Shown one piece after another: positions 1 to 6,196 of a stretch of DNA of 9,418 nucleotides (positions within the stretch are counted from its first letter, which is position 1; each line of letters starts with the position of its first letter). Source of the DNA: Candidatus Omnitrophota bacterium. GTDB lineage: Bacteria > Omnitrophota > Gorgyraeia > Zapsychrales > Zapsychraceae. The translations under genes and the position numbers were made by a program. Location: assembly GCA_029567025.1 (NCBI GenBank), contig JAKQLT010000099.1, forward strand, positions 1 to 9,418, read 5' to 3'. The notes beneath the pieces were generated by a model. It saw only the letters and a list, made by a program, of their open reading frames with translations, searched no databases and was not told the DNA's origin.

Positions 1-246
1 AAAAAAGATGATTTTATAAAAATAGATAAGGCGATGGTATCAGAGAAGGATAAAAAGAACGTTGGAGGCATTGATTTTAATCCGGCTACGTTAAATATAA
101 AGTATTCCGGAGAATCTGATGGTGCGAATTCTTTTTATATAACGAATCAGGGGAAGGGAAATTTTGCTATAGAAGGATTATATTTTAATATTATTAATAT
201 AAGTATTGTTGATAATCTTCCTGTTCTTTTAGGCGTGATGAATTAA
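1..246 (+). CDS. C-terminal end of an unrecognised protein (5' cut by window), Omnitrophota-type tail
   Basis: The frame is open from the first base and ends at a TAA at 244-246, so I read 81 residues of a gene that begins outside the window. The ATG at 34 has no convincing ribosome binding site and is probably internal. The visible part has a charged stretch (residues 1-20), then 'GGIDFNPATLNIKY', a polar Gly/Ser/Asn-rich section, and a hydrophobic C-terminus ending 'IINISIVDNLPVLLGVMN'. From memory, a 'GGID-NP' block followed by '...INI...NLP-LLG' is a recurring C-terminal signature of large proteins in Candidatus Omnitrophota. That is recall and cannot be verified here. No catalytic motif is visible and no function can be assigned. 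The coding call is good; the family call is tentative. Confidence 0.7.
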   Translation, partial: KKDDFIKIDKAMVSEKDKKNVGGIDFNPATLNIKYSGESDGANSFYITNQGKGNFAIEGLYFNIINISIVDNLPVLLGVMN

Positions 247-345
247 TGCCAGTAATGTTTTAAAAACTTCTCATGAAACCTCTTTGATTTTTATCTCTCC
301 TGTGCTAAATTAATAAAAAATTATAGGGCCAACTATAAAGGGTGT

Positions 346-771
346 ATGTTTTCATTTTTAAACAAAATTTTTAATAAAAAGAAACAGCCTCTTTCTTTAA
401 GAAAGACAATTTTGGTTGTTGAGGATAATGAGGTCGATAGGACGATTATTCAAAAAACGCTTGAAAAAGAAGGTTATTCTGTTTTTTGGGCTGAAAACGG
501 AGCCGTTAGATTAAAAAAAGCAAAAGAACAAAAACCGGATTTAATCTTATTAGATTGTGAAATGCCTATTATGGACGGTCAAGAAACTTGCCGAAGAATT
601 AAAGAAGACGCTGATTTAAAAAATATTCCAGTTTTATTTTTAACGGGGCTTAATACGCCTAAGAATGTGGTCGAGTGTTTCGATTTGGATGCGGAAAATT
701 TTCTTGCCAAGCCTGTCAACCCTTCCATGTTGATTACTCAAATCAATACTATTTTAGTAGACACTGTTTGA
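346..771 (+). CDS. Single-domain response regulator (CheY-like receiver)
   Basis: This 141-residue protein is one receiver domain with no output domain. The acidic pocket is E26-D27, the phospho-acceptor is D70 in 'LILLDCEMPIMDG', the switch threonine is T100 in 'VLFLTG', and the conserved lysine is K122 in 'AKPV'. All residues needed for phosphorylation are present, so it probably relays a signal from a histidine kinase to a protein partner rather than binding DNA. Before the domain is a short hydrophobic/basic leader (FSFLNKIFNKKK, residues 2-13) that could be an amphipathic membrane-contact helix; that is inference. 'AAAGGG' at 338-342 lies just before the ATG. A weak promoter-like pair (TTGATT at 284-289, TAAATT at 306-311) precedes it. 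No kinase gene is in the window. serS follows after 24 bases, suggesting co-transcription. Confidence 0.9.
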   Translation: MFSFLNKIFNKKKQPLSLRKTILVVEDNEVDRTIIQKTLEKEGYSVFWAENGAVRLKKAKEQKPDLILLDCEMPIMDGQETCRRIKEDADLKNIPVLFLTGLNTPKNVVECFDLDAENFLAKPVNPSMLITQINTILVDTV

Positions 772-795
772 TAAAGAAAATAAAAGGGCCTTTTT

Positions 796-2070
796 ATGTT
801 TGATATTAAATTGATTCGAGAAAATCCCCAGCTTGTGAGAGATGGATTAAAGAAAAAAAATGTGGTTATTGCATTAGAAGAAATTTTAGAAAATGATAAA
901 AAAAGAAAAGAATTGCTTTTAAAAGTAGAAGAGCTTCGCGCCAAGCAAAACGCGGCGAATGATGAGATCGCGCAATTGATTAGAGACAAAAAAGATGCGC
1001 GCGAAAAAATCGCTTCGATGAAGATTATTGCGTCGCAAATCAATGAAATAGATCCTCAAGTCAAAGAGCTGGATGAAAAAAACAATAAACTTCTTTTGTA
1101 TGTCCCTAATTTGCCGCATAGTTCTGTCCCCGTTGGAAGCCCGGAATGTAATCGTATTGAAAGAGTCTGGGGAAGCCCAAAGAAATTTTCTTTTAAGGCA
1201 AAAGACCATGTGGAAATTGCTGAAAGTTTGGACATTATTGATTTTAAAAGAGCCACAAAACTCACAGGATCGCATTTTATTTTATTTAAGAAAGAAGGGG
1301 CTCTTTTAGAAAGAGCCTTGTTGAATTTTATGTTAGACCTTCACACCCGTGAGCATGGTTATAAAGAAATGGCGCCGCCTGTTTTAGTTAATCGAGATTC
1401 CATGACAGGAACTGGCCAGCTTCCTAAGATGGAAGAAGATATGTACCGGTTAAAAGAGGAAGATTTGTTTTTAATTCCTACAGCGGAAGTCCCTGTGACC
1501 AATATTCATCGTGATGAAATATTGAATGAAGAAGATTTGCCTTTGTATTATACGGCGTATACGCCATGTTTTCGTCGCGAAGCAGGTTCTTATGGGAAAG
1601 ATACTAAAGGTTTAGTACGGGTGCATCAATTTGATAAAGTGGAACTTGTGAAGTTCGTTCATCCTAAAAATTCTTATGATGAATTAGAAAAGTTAGTTGC
1701 CAATGCTGAAAAGGTTTTTCAATTATTACAATTGCCTTATCGCGTGGTGACATTGGCCTCAGGCGATTTGAGTTTTGCGGCCGCGAAATGTTATGACATT
1801 GAAGTTTACGCGCCAGGAATGGAGAAATGGCTTGAAACATCCAGCTGTTCTAATTTTGAAGATTTTCAAGCCCGACGGGCCAATATCCGTTTTAAGGGGA
1901 AAGAGACTAAGAAAGCAACCTTTATTCATACTCTTAATGGCTCTGGCGTGGCCTTAGCCAGAACCGTTGTTGCTATTTTAGAGAATTATCAAAATGAAAA
2001 AGGCGAAGTGATTATTCCTAAAGTTTTGCGGTCTTATATGGGCGGTTTAGAGATCATAGCTAAAAAATAG
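796..2070 (+). CDS. serS: Seryl-tRNA synthetase
   Basis: This cytoplasmic class II aminoacyl-tRNA synthetase activates serine with ATP and charges tRNA-Ser. It has 424 residues, the usual bacterial length. Residues 1 to about 105 form the charged, heptad-rich antiparallel coiled coil that grips the long variable arm of tRNA-Ser, starting with the family-typical 'MFDIKLIRENP'. The catalytic core follows: 'TAEVP' (T229-A230-E231) in the serine pocket, motif 2 around 256-282 with 'FRREAGS' (259-265) and 'VHQFDKVE', the 'TSSCSNFEDFQARR' segment, and motif 3 'GSGVALAR' (382-389) with its ATP-binding arginine R389. 'AAAAGGG' at 782-788 is the likely ribosome binding site. Two of its substrate tRNA genes, tRNA-Ser(UGA) and tRNA-Ser(CGA), lie downstream in the same window. 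No T-box leader fits in the short gap before it. Confidence 0.98.
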   Translation: MFDIKLIRENPQLVRDGLKKKNVVIALEEILENDKKRKELLLKVEELRAKQNAANDEIAQLIRDKKDAREKIASMKIIASQINEIDPQVKELDEKNNKLLLYVPNLPHSSVPVGSPECNRIERVWGSPKKFSFKAKDHVEIAESLDIIDFKRATKLTGSHFILFKKEGALLERALLNFMLDLHTREHGYKEMAPPVLVNRDSMTGTGQLPKMEEDMYRLKEEDLFLIPTAEVPVTNIHRDEILNEEDLPLYYTAYTPCFRREAGSYGKDTKGLVRVHQFDKVELVKFVHPKNSYDELEKLVANAEKVFQLLQLPYRVVTLASGDLSFAAAKCYDIEVYAPGMEKWLETSSCSNFEDFQARRANIRFKGKETKKATFIHTLNGSGVALARTVVAILENYQNEKGEVIIPKVLRSYMGGLEIIAKK

Positions 2071-2080
2071 AAAAAGGAGA
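2071..2080 (+). promoter_or_regulatory. Strong ribosome binding site that decides a TTG start
   Basis: The sequence AAAAAGGAGA sits directly after the serS stop codon and six bases before the TTG at 2087. It is the reason for choosing this rare start codon for the membrane protein gene. Confidence 0.8.
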
Positions 2081-2086
2081 GCCCAA

Positions 2087-2692
2087 TTGAAAAATATATT
2101 ATTGACCATTATTAAAACGATTTTTTCGATTCTTCTTCTTCCGTCATTGGCGGCGTGTGCGATTGTTTTTAAAAAACAGCTTCTGTATTATCCGCAAAGT
2201 TACCAGTTTTTTCTTTTATCAGGGACCGGAGCGTATTTGATCTTTTTTTTATTTCTTATTTCTTTAGAAAAAATTTTTGAATTTGGACAGAAGATCATAA
2301 CAACTCTTTTGAAATTTACAGCGCCTTTTGATGTTTTTTTTGCAAATATTTTTTCGATTTATTTGATAGTGACTTTGGGCCTTTTTTATTTTTTAAATGC
2401 CGGTCAGAAAATCAATGACCACAATCATATTTTAATGTTTTTTGTGGGATTCTTTTTTTCTTTGCATATTATTTCTTTAGCGCAAAGTTTAAAAGGCGAC
2501 CTTAAAATTTTTTCTCGGTTGTCATATCTTTTTTGGATCGTCCTTGCTTTTATTGCAAATATTTTTTTGATTGTTTTTGTCGCGGATAAAGTTTTGGGGC
2601 AGGGGTTATTTCAAAGATTCGCGGTTTCTTGTTTAGAGGTAAGTAAACAGGTGTATAAAATTGTATTTCAGACATTATTTCTTTGGAAATAA
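2087..2692 (+). CDS. Five-helix integral membrane protein of unknown function, TTG start
   Basis: I do not recognise this 201-residue protein. It is very rich in Phe, Leu and Ile, with five likely membrane helices at about 4-28, 40-60, 81-103, 113-132 and 146-166, short connecting loops, and a C-terminal tail with two lysines. No catalytic or transport motif is evident. A polar loop 'GQKINDHNH' (106-114) between helices 3 and 4 is the most distinctive element. The start is TTG, supported by a strong ribosome binding site (AAAAAGGAGA, 2071-2080) six bases upstream and by the absence of a better ATG. It begins 16 bases after serS and is probably in the same transcript, but nothing ties its function to tRNA charging. 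Confidence 0.85.
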   Translation: MKNILLTIIKTIFSILLLPSLAACAIVFKKQLLYYPQSYQFFLLSGTGAYLIFFLFLISLEKIFEFGQKIITTLLKFTAPFDVFFANIFSIYLIVTLGLFYFLNAGQKINDHNHILMFFVGFFFSLHIISLAQSLKGDLKIFSRLSYLFWIVLAFIANIFLIVFVADKVLGQGLFQRFAVSCLEVSKQVYKIVFQTLFLWK

Positions 2693-2713
2693 AAGAGAAT
2701 ATCTTTTCTTGGT

Positions 2714-2742
2714 TTGACAGTATTATTTTCTGATGGTAGCAT
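2714..2742 (+). promoter_or_regulatory. Sigma70-like promoter upstream of the tRNA-Ser(UGA) locus
   Basis: A perfect -35 box TTGACA (2714-2719) is followed after 17 bases by TAGCAT (2737-2742), four of six matches to the -10 consensus. Transcription would begin near 2749. That is about 85 bases before the tRNA 5' relic and about 195 bases before the intact tRNA, so the leader would contain the relic. The site lies just past the stop of the membrane protein gene in non-coding DNA. It is an inference from sequence; a closer AT-rich box (TATAGATAAT, 2813-2822) could also act. Confidence 0.55.
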
Positions 2743-2830
2743 TTAATTTTTTTCCGTGAAATGGAGTAATCGACGTTTTTTGAATTACGAAATTCTTCGT
2801 AAATAGTTGTTGTATAGATAATATTCTTTC

Positions 2831-2899
2831 GTTAGAGAGGTGGCAGAACGGAGTCGCTTTTCTATAACTTTTAAGGTTGCGACATTTTCTTAATAGCGA
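2831..2899 (+). repeat. tRNA-Ser 5'-end relic fused to a short inverted-repeat element, copy A
   Basis: Bases 2834-2851 repeat the first 18 bases of the intact tRNA-Ser located 110 bases downstream, with two differences (A for G at two sites), and the match extends into the preceding 'TTTCGTT'. The match stops at the D-loop GG. The next 48 bases (2852-2899) are unrelated to tRNA but match copy B near 6107-6153. Across the whole 69-base unit I count 58 identical positions, 10 mismatches and one gap against copy B. Inside it GTCGC (2853-2857) pairs with GCGAC (2879-2883), and a second AGCGA follows at 2895-2899. It cannot make a functional tRNA. It is probably a remnant of an insertion into a tRNA gene. 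Confidence 0.75.
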
Positions 2900-2943
2900 A
2901 GGTTTGGATTGGTGATTGAAGTGTTTTAAAGATTTTTTTCGTT

Positions 2944-3030
2944 GGAGAGGTGGCAGAGCGGTTGAATGCGGCGGTCTTGAAAACCGTTGTGGGTTTCGGC
3001 CCACCCTGAGTTCGAATCTCAGCCTCTCCG
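2944..3030 (+). tRNA. tRNA-Ser (anticodon UGA)
   Basis: This is a complete 87-base serine tRNA. The acceptor stem is GGAGAGG (2944-2950) with CCTCTCC (3023-3029) and discriminator G at 3030. The D stem is GCA/TGC. The anticodon stem GCGGT/ACCGT encloses loop CTTGAAA (2976-2982), giving anticodon TGA at 2978-2980, which reads UCA and possibly other UCN codons. The long variable arm pairs GTGGG with CCCAC, and the T arm is CTGAG-TTCGAAT-CTCAG. The long variable arm is diagnostic of type II tRNAs and the anticodon makes it serine. CCA is not encoded, so it must be added after transcription. It is flanked by a 5' relic upstream and a duplicated 3' end downstream. Confidence 0.97.
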
Positions 3031-3087
3031 TTGATTGAAACAGGCCATGGCATACGAGAGCGTCCTGAGTTTTTCAATTTTTCCATT
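3014..3087 (+). repeat. 74-bp direct repeat, copy 1, starting in the T loop of tRNA-Ser(UGA)
   Basis: This stretch is identical base for base to 3149-3222, an offset of 135 bases. Its first 17 bases are the 3' end of the tRNA gene, from the T loop to the discriminator, and the other 57 are downstream flank. Duplication of a tRNA 3' end is the classical trace left by integrase-mediated insertion at a tRNA gene, but simple tandem duplication would give the same picture. The match breaks cleanly on both sides (C versus A before it, A versus G after it). Confidence 0.92.
3033..3083 (+). terminator. Possible intrinsic terminator after tRNA-Ser(UGA)
   Basis: ATTGAAACAGG (3034-3044) can pair with CCTG (3064-3067) and TTTCAAT (3072-3078) with a small bulge. 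An inner ACG-AGAG-CGT hairpin lies at 3054-3063, and T-runs occur on the 3' side (3070-3074 and 3078-3082). The position right after the tRNA suits a terminator, but the stem is interrupted and the T-tract is split, so this is tentative. The same structure is repeated at 3168-3218 in copy 2 of the direct repeat, where it would lie just upstream of the next gene. Confidence 0.35.
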
Positions 3088-3108
3088 AACGTTTAGTAGA
3101 AATTGAAA

Positions 3109-3148
3109 TTCCGATTTCATCTAAATTATTTTAGTGGAAAAATCGGAA
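3109..3148 (+). repeat. Inverted repeat between the two 74-bp copies
   Basis: TTCCGATTT (3109-3117) is the exact reverse complement of AAATCGGAA (3140-3148). Nested inside, CTAAA (3121-3125) pairs with TTTAG (3130-3134). A second overlapping pair is ATTTTTCCA (3077-3085) with TGGAAAAAT (3135-3143). The hairpin fills most of the 61 bases separating the direct repeats and ends exactly at the boundary of copy 2, as an element end might. No coding capacity is visible here. Confidence 0.6.
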
Positions 3149-3222
3149 GAATCTCAGCCTCTCCGTTGATTGAAACAGGCCATGGCATACGAGAGCGTCC
3201 TGAGTTTTTCAATTTTTCCATT
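3149..3222 (+). repeat. 74-bp direct repeat, copy 2, carrying a displaced tRNA-Ser 3' end
   Basis: This is an exact copy of 3014-3087. It begins with the 17 bases GAATCTCAGCCTCTCCG, the tRNA 3' end without the rest of a tRNA. It ends 29 bases before the start codon of the YwqK-like gene at 3252, so it forms most of that gene's immediate upstream region. Confidence 0.92.
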
Positions 3223-3251
3223 GATTAAAAAAAAAGAGATTTTCAAAAGAT

Positions 3252-4457
3252 ATGCGCATAAAAAAATACCAAATTTTAAGAATTGTCTTTATCAGTGTTT
3301 GCTTATTGTGTTTTTCTTTCGCGGGATTTTCCCAGGAGGCCTTACGCAATGGATTAATTGAGGATTTCTATCCTAATGGGGCCAAAAGCGCGCAAAGAAA
3401 TTATCAAAATGGGAAATTGCAAGGATTGACGAAAACTTTTTATGAGTCCGGTGCGTTAATGAGCGAAGGTGATTATGTGAACGATGCTCTCAATGGCGTT
3501 TATAAATCGTATTATGAGAATGGTAAACTTTATTTGGAGAAAACATTTTTAAATGGGGTGTTAGATGGCCTGTCAAAAGAATATTATGAATCAGGAACTT
3601 TAAAAAGTGAGGAGCGGTATTTAAACGACTTTCTTAATGGGGAAAGCCGTTATTATTTTGAAAATGGAAATTTGCAGTTTGTGATGAATTACACGCAAGG
3701 GGCCCTTTCTGGAACGAGCCAGGAGTATTATCCGCATGGAAAAATTAAAAGTGAAATTAATTATATGAATGGTGAATGGAGCGGGCTGGTTAAAGAATAT
3801 GATGCTGAGGGGCGATTAGAACATGAATGGAATTATAAAAAAGGATTGCGTGATGGCATTTCTAAAATTTATTATCCTGAAGGCCAAGTGCGTTGGCAGG
3901 CGGAATTTAAAAATGATGAGATAGAAGGTTTGGCGTTGGCATATTCTTTAGAAGGACAAGTTACGATGGAAGCGAATTTCAAAAAAGGAAAATTGTATGG
4001 AGAGGTTAAAGAGCGGTATGAGGATGGAACGATAAAAAGTATTTCTGAATATCGTAATGATCTTAAAGATGGAATTTTGAAAGAATTTTTCCAAAACGGG
4101 AAATTAAGTTTAGAGAAAAGATATAAAGAGGGGAAAGAAGTCGGCGTTTCTAAAGAATATTTTGATGATGGCGCGTTATGGATTACGAGGTCCTATTTTA
4201 ATGATAAAAAAGATGGCGTTTTAAAGGAATATTACCGTTCGGGAGAAATAAAACAGGAATGGGAAATAAAAAATGGGCTTTTGGAAGGATTAAGTAAGAG
4301 CTATTATAAAGACGGTAAATTGATGAGTGAAGGAATTTATATCAAAGGCAAGAAAGAAGGTCTTTTTAAATTTTATGATCAAGATAAGCGATTGTCTTAC
4401 GAAGAGGTTTATCAGGACGATATTAAGGTTGATCATAAAGTTTATCGCGTGGAATAA
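3252..4457 (+). CDS. Exported YwqK/MORN_2-type repeat protein
   Basis: The 401-residue protein starts with a typical signal peptide: basic 'MRIKKYQILR', a hydrophobic stretch to about residue 24, and probable cleavage near 'AGFSQ|EA' (after Q28). From F39 to F374 it consists of fourteen consecutive 24-residue repeats of the form 'YYxNGKLxxExxYxNGxLxGLxKE', followed by a degenerate fifteenth (375-401). This is the pattern annotated as 'toxin-antitoxin system YwqK family antitoxin' or MORN_2 repeat. Such repeats fold into an elongated beta-hairpin sheet and the function is generally unknown. The antitoxin label seems inappropriate for a solo secreted protein with no toxin gene beside it. A role in surface or protein binding is inference. 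The ribosome binding site is weak (AAAAGAGA at 3232-3239 or AAAAGA at 3245-3250). It is followed by the HD-GYP gene after 76 bases. Confidence 0.85.
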   Translation: MRIKKYQILRIVFISVCLLCFSFAGFSQEALRNGLIEDFYPNGAKSAQRNYQNGKLQGLTKTFYESGALMSEGDYVNDALNGVYKSYYENGKLYLEKTFLNGVLDGLSKEYYESGTLKSEERYLNDFLNGESRYYFENGNLQFVMNYTQGALSGTSQEYYPHGKIKSEINYMNGEWSGLVKEYDAEGRLEHEWNYKKGLRDGISKIYYPEGQVRWQAEFKNDEIEGLALAYSLEGQVTMEANFKKGKLYGEVKERYEDGTIKSISEYRNDLKDGILKEFFQNGKLSLEKRYKEGKEVGVSKEYFDDGALWITRSYFNDKKDGVLKEYYRSGEIKQEWEIKNGLLEGLSKSYYKDGKLMSEGIYIKGKKEGLFKFYDQDKRLSYEEVYQDDIKVDHKVYRVE

Positions 4458-4533
4458 TAATAGGCGTGTAGTATTTTATAAAAAAATAATTAAAATTAAT
4501 TTTTAAACGTTAAATACAATCAAGGAATTTTTT

Positions 4534-6000
4534 ATGAAAAAAAACAGCCCTCGATTAGTTTCTTCCATTGAGAATTCTTCTATTTTAAGAAAATTTACAG
4601 TTTTATTTCTTATCATGTCGCTCATCCCGGTATGCGTCTTGTTTTATTTTTATACACAGATAAAAACAACGGGCGGGATTGATATTACAGAAGAAAATTT
4701 TAATTTGACTTTAACGATAATTGTCCTTGGGGTTATGGTTGGATATTTTGCGATGAGAGCGGTTGTGAAACAATTGATGGATCTGACACAAAAAAATGCC
4801 CAGGTATTAAAAACTATTTTAACGACGGAAGATCTGAAAGAAATTGGTAAAGGAGAAAACGAAATTGCTGTTTTAGCGCAGTCTTTTTCTGTAATCACGG
4901 AAAGACTCGAGGAAAATTTAAAAACGCTTGAGAGAACAAAAAACACTTTACACACTGTTATGGCGAAAGTCGCGCAAGGTGTTTCAAGTATGCAGAATAT
5001 TGACAGTTTTTTACAGCTTATTCTTGAAACCGCTACGGCGGCCTTAGGAGGTAAAACAGGGGCTTTGATGTTGTTTGAGGAAAACGCTAAAGAATTGCAT
5101 GTTAAAAGCGTTTATGGGGATATTTCTCTTGATAGTAAGGATATCACAATTAAATTGTCAGACGATGTTACTTTGTCGATGGTGTTATCTTCTAAACGCC
5201 CAATTGTTATTCCTGTTGTTAGCGAGAATTCTGTCCCTTCCGGCGCCCCGCAAGGTCTTTTTCAAGCGCCATTGTTGTGCGCGCCATTAATGATTCAAGA
5301 TAAAGTAAAAGGACTTATTTCGATTAGCGGTCGAAAGACAGCTGGTAATTTTAATGATGATGAAATGAATTTGCTTCTTAATATTTCTTCGCAAACGGCT
5401 GTGGCTATTGAAAATTCCCGGTTGAACGAGGATATTGAAAAAACCTATTTTGAAACCATTTCTGCTTTAGCTTTGGCGGTTGATGCGAAAGATGCCTATT
5501 CGCGTGGGCATTTAGATCGTGTCGCGCAATATTCAGTTATGATTGGAGAAAAGTTAGGGCTTGATGAGAGCGAGATAAAAATCCTTCGAGATGCGGCTAA
5601 ATTGCATGATGTTGGAAAAATTGGTATCGCGGACGATATTTTATGTAAAAATGGGCCTTTAAATGATGAAGAATGGATTGTGATGCATAAACATCCTGAA
5701 ATAGGGGAAAGCATTGTCAAACCTGTTAGTTCTTTAAGGGTTTTATGTGATATTATCCGCCATCATCATGAAAAATTAGATGGCACGGGGTATCCTGATG
5801 GATTAAAGGGCGAAGAATTAAGCCCTTTAGTTCGTATTGCGGCGGTCGCGGATATTTATGATGCTTTGACCACTACGCGTTCTTACCGCGCTAAATTCAG
5901 TCGAGAAACAGCTTATGATATTATGAAAAAAATGAAAGACCAGCTCGACCAAGATATAGTGGATGTTTTATTTGATGTGTTGGATAAAAAAGAAGCTTAA
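4534..6000 (+). CDS. Membrane-anchored HAMP-like/GAF/HD-GYP protein, likely c-di-GMP phosphodiesterase
   Basis: This is a 488-residue signalling protein. Two membrane helices (about 21-41 and 58-74) are joined by only about 16 residues, so there is no real external sensor. A degenerate HAMP-like linker follows ('NEIAVLAQSF' at 109-118), then a coiled coil, a GAF domain (about 157-297) and an HD-GYP domain (about 300-488). Metal and catalytic residues are visible: H326 in 'RGHLDRV', H358-D359 in 'KLHDVGKIGI', H387, H411-H412 with 'DGTGYPDG' at 416-423, and D440 in 'VADIYDALT'. All are intact, so hydrolysis of cyclic di-GMP is expected, with the GAF domain sensing an internal ligand. AAGGA at 4522-4526 is a good ribosome binding site. 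Output targets are not identifiable here. The response regulator near the left edge is not adjacent. Confidence 0.93.
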   Translation: MKKNSPRLVSSIENSSILRKFTVLFLIMSLIPVCVLFYFYTQIKTTGGIDITEENFNLTLTIIVLGVMVGYFAMRAVVKQLMDLTQKNAQVLKTILTTEDLKEIGKGENEIAVLAQSFSVITERLEENLKTLERTKNTLHTVMAKVAQGVSSMQNIDSFLQLILETATAALGGKTGALMLFEENAKELHVKSVYGDISLDSKDITIKLSDDVTLSMVLSSKRPIVIPVVSENSVPSGAPQGLFQAPLLCAPLMIQDKVKGLISISGRKTAGNFNDDEMNLLLNISSQTAVAIENSRLNEDIEKTYFETISALALAVDAKDAYSRGHLDRVAQYSVMIGEKLGLDESEIKILRDAAKLHDVGKIGIADDILCKNGPLNDEEWIVMHKHPEIGESIVKPVSSLRVLCDIIRHHHEKLDGTGYPDGLKGEELSPLVRIAAVADIYDALTTTRSYRAKFSRETAYDIMKKMKDQLDQDIVDVLFDVLDKKEA

Positions 6001-6062
6001 TCCTGCCGAGACGATTTTTAACAGTGATCCATTTTTTATTCAATAAGAAAATAATAGTAACT

Positions 6063-6068
6063 TATAAT
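6063..6068 (+). promoter_or_regulatory. -10 box of the tRNA-Ser(CGA) locus
   Basis: A perfect TATAAT lies 20 bases before the first base of the tRNA 5' relic at 6089. The best -35 candidate is weak (TTCAAT, 6039-6044, 18-base spacing). The position is what a native tRNA promoter would have relative to the relic rather than the intact tRNA. This suggests the relic marks the original tRNA start. Confidence 0.5.
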
Positions 6069-6085
6069 TTTTGAAGGATTGTTTT

Positions 6086-6153
6086 GTTGGAGAGGTGGCA
6101 GAGTGGAGTCGCTTCTCTGAAAGTTTAAGGTAGCGACATTTTCTGGATAGCGA
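6086..6153 (+). repeat. tRNA-Ser 5'-end relic fused to a short inverted-repeat element, copy B
   Basis: Bases 6089-6106 are identical to the first 18 bases of the intact tRNA-Ser(CGA) downstream. With the preceding 'TTTTGTT' the identity spans 25 bases (6082-6106 and 6190-6214, offset 108). After the D-loop GG the sequence switches to the element shared with copy A: GTCGCT (6108-6113) pairs with AGCGAC (6132-6137), and another AGCGA is at 6149-6153. The left end (TCGCT...GAAA) and the reverse complement of the right end (TCGCT...GAAAAT) resemble each other, like the terminal repeats of a miniature transposable element. It encodes nothing and cannot fold as a tRNA. Confidence 0.75.
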
Positions 6154-6196
6154 GTTTTTGAAATAACGTTTTTAGATTTTAAAAAGTTTTTTTGTT

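Noticed and set aside
2690..2712. AAAAGA...TCTTTT hairpin after the membrane protein gene as a terminator
   Set aside because: The stem has almost no GC, the T-tract is interrupted and the promoter begins immediately after, so there is too little support.
2723..3086. Open frames on the minus strand with 'GEAEIRTQG' and 'RFSRPPHSTALPPLQ'
   Set aside because: They are antisense translations of tRNA-Ser(UGA) and the tRNA relic, a well-known source of false genes. They have no ribosome binding site or domain.
3170..3361. Forward frame of 63 codons starting in the direct repeat
   Set aside because: It overlaps the YwqK-like gene in another frame, has no ribosome binding site, and most of it comes from the tRNA 3'-end repeat.
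3366..4373. Periodic 72-base pattern resembling a repeat array
   Set aside because: The period is the 24-residue protein repeat of the YwqK-like gene. The DNA units are diverged and coding, so this is not a CRISPR or satellite array.
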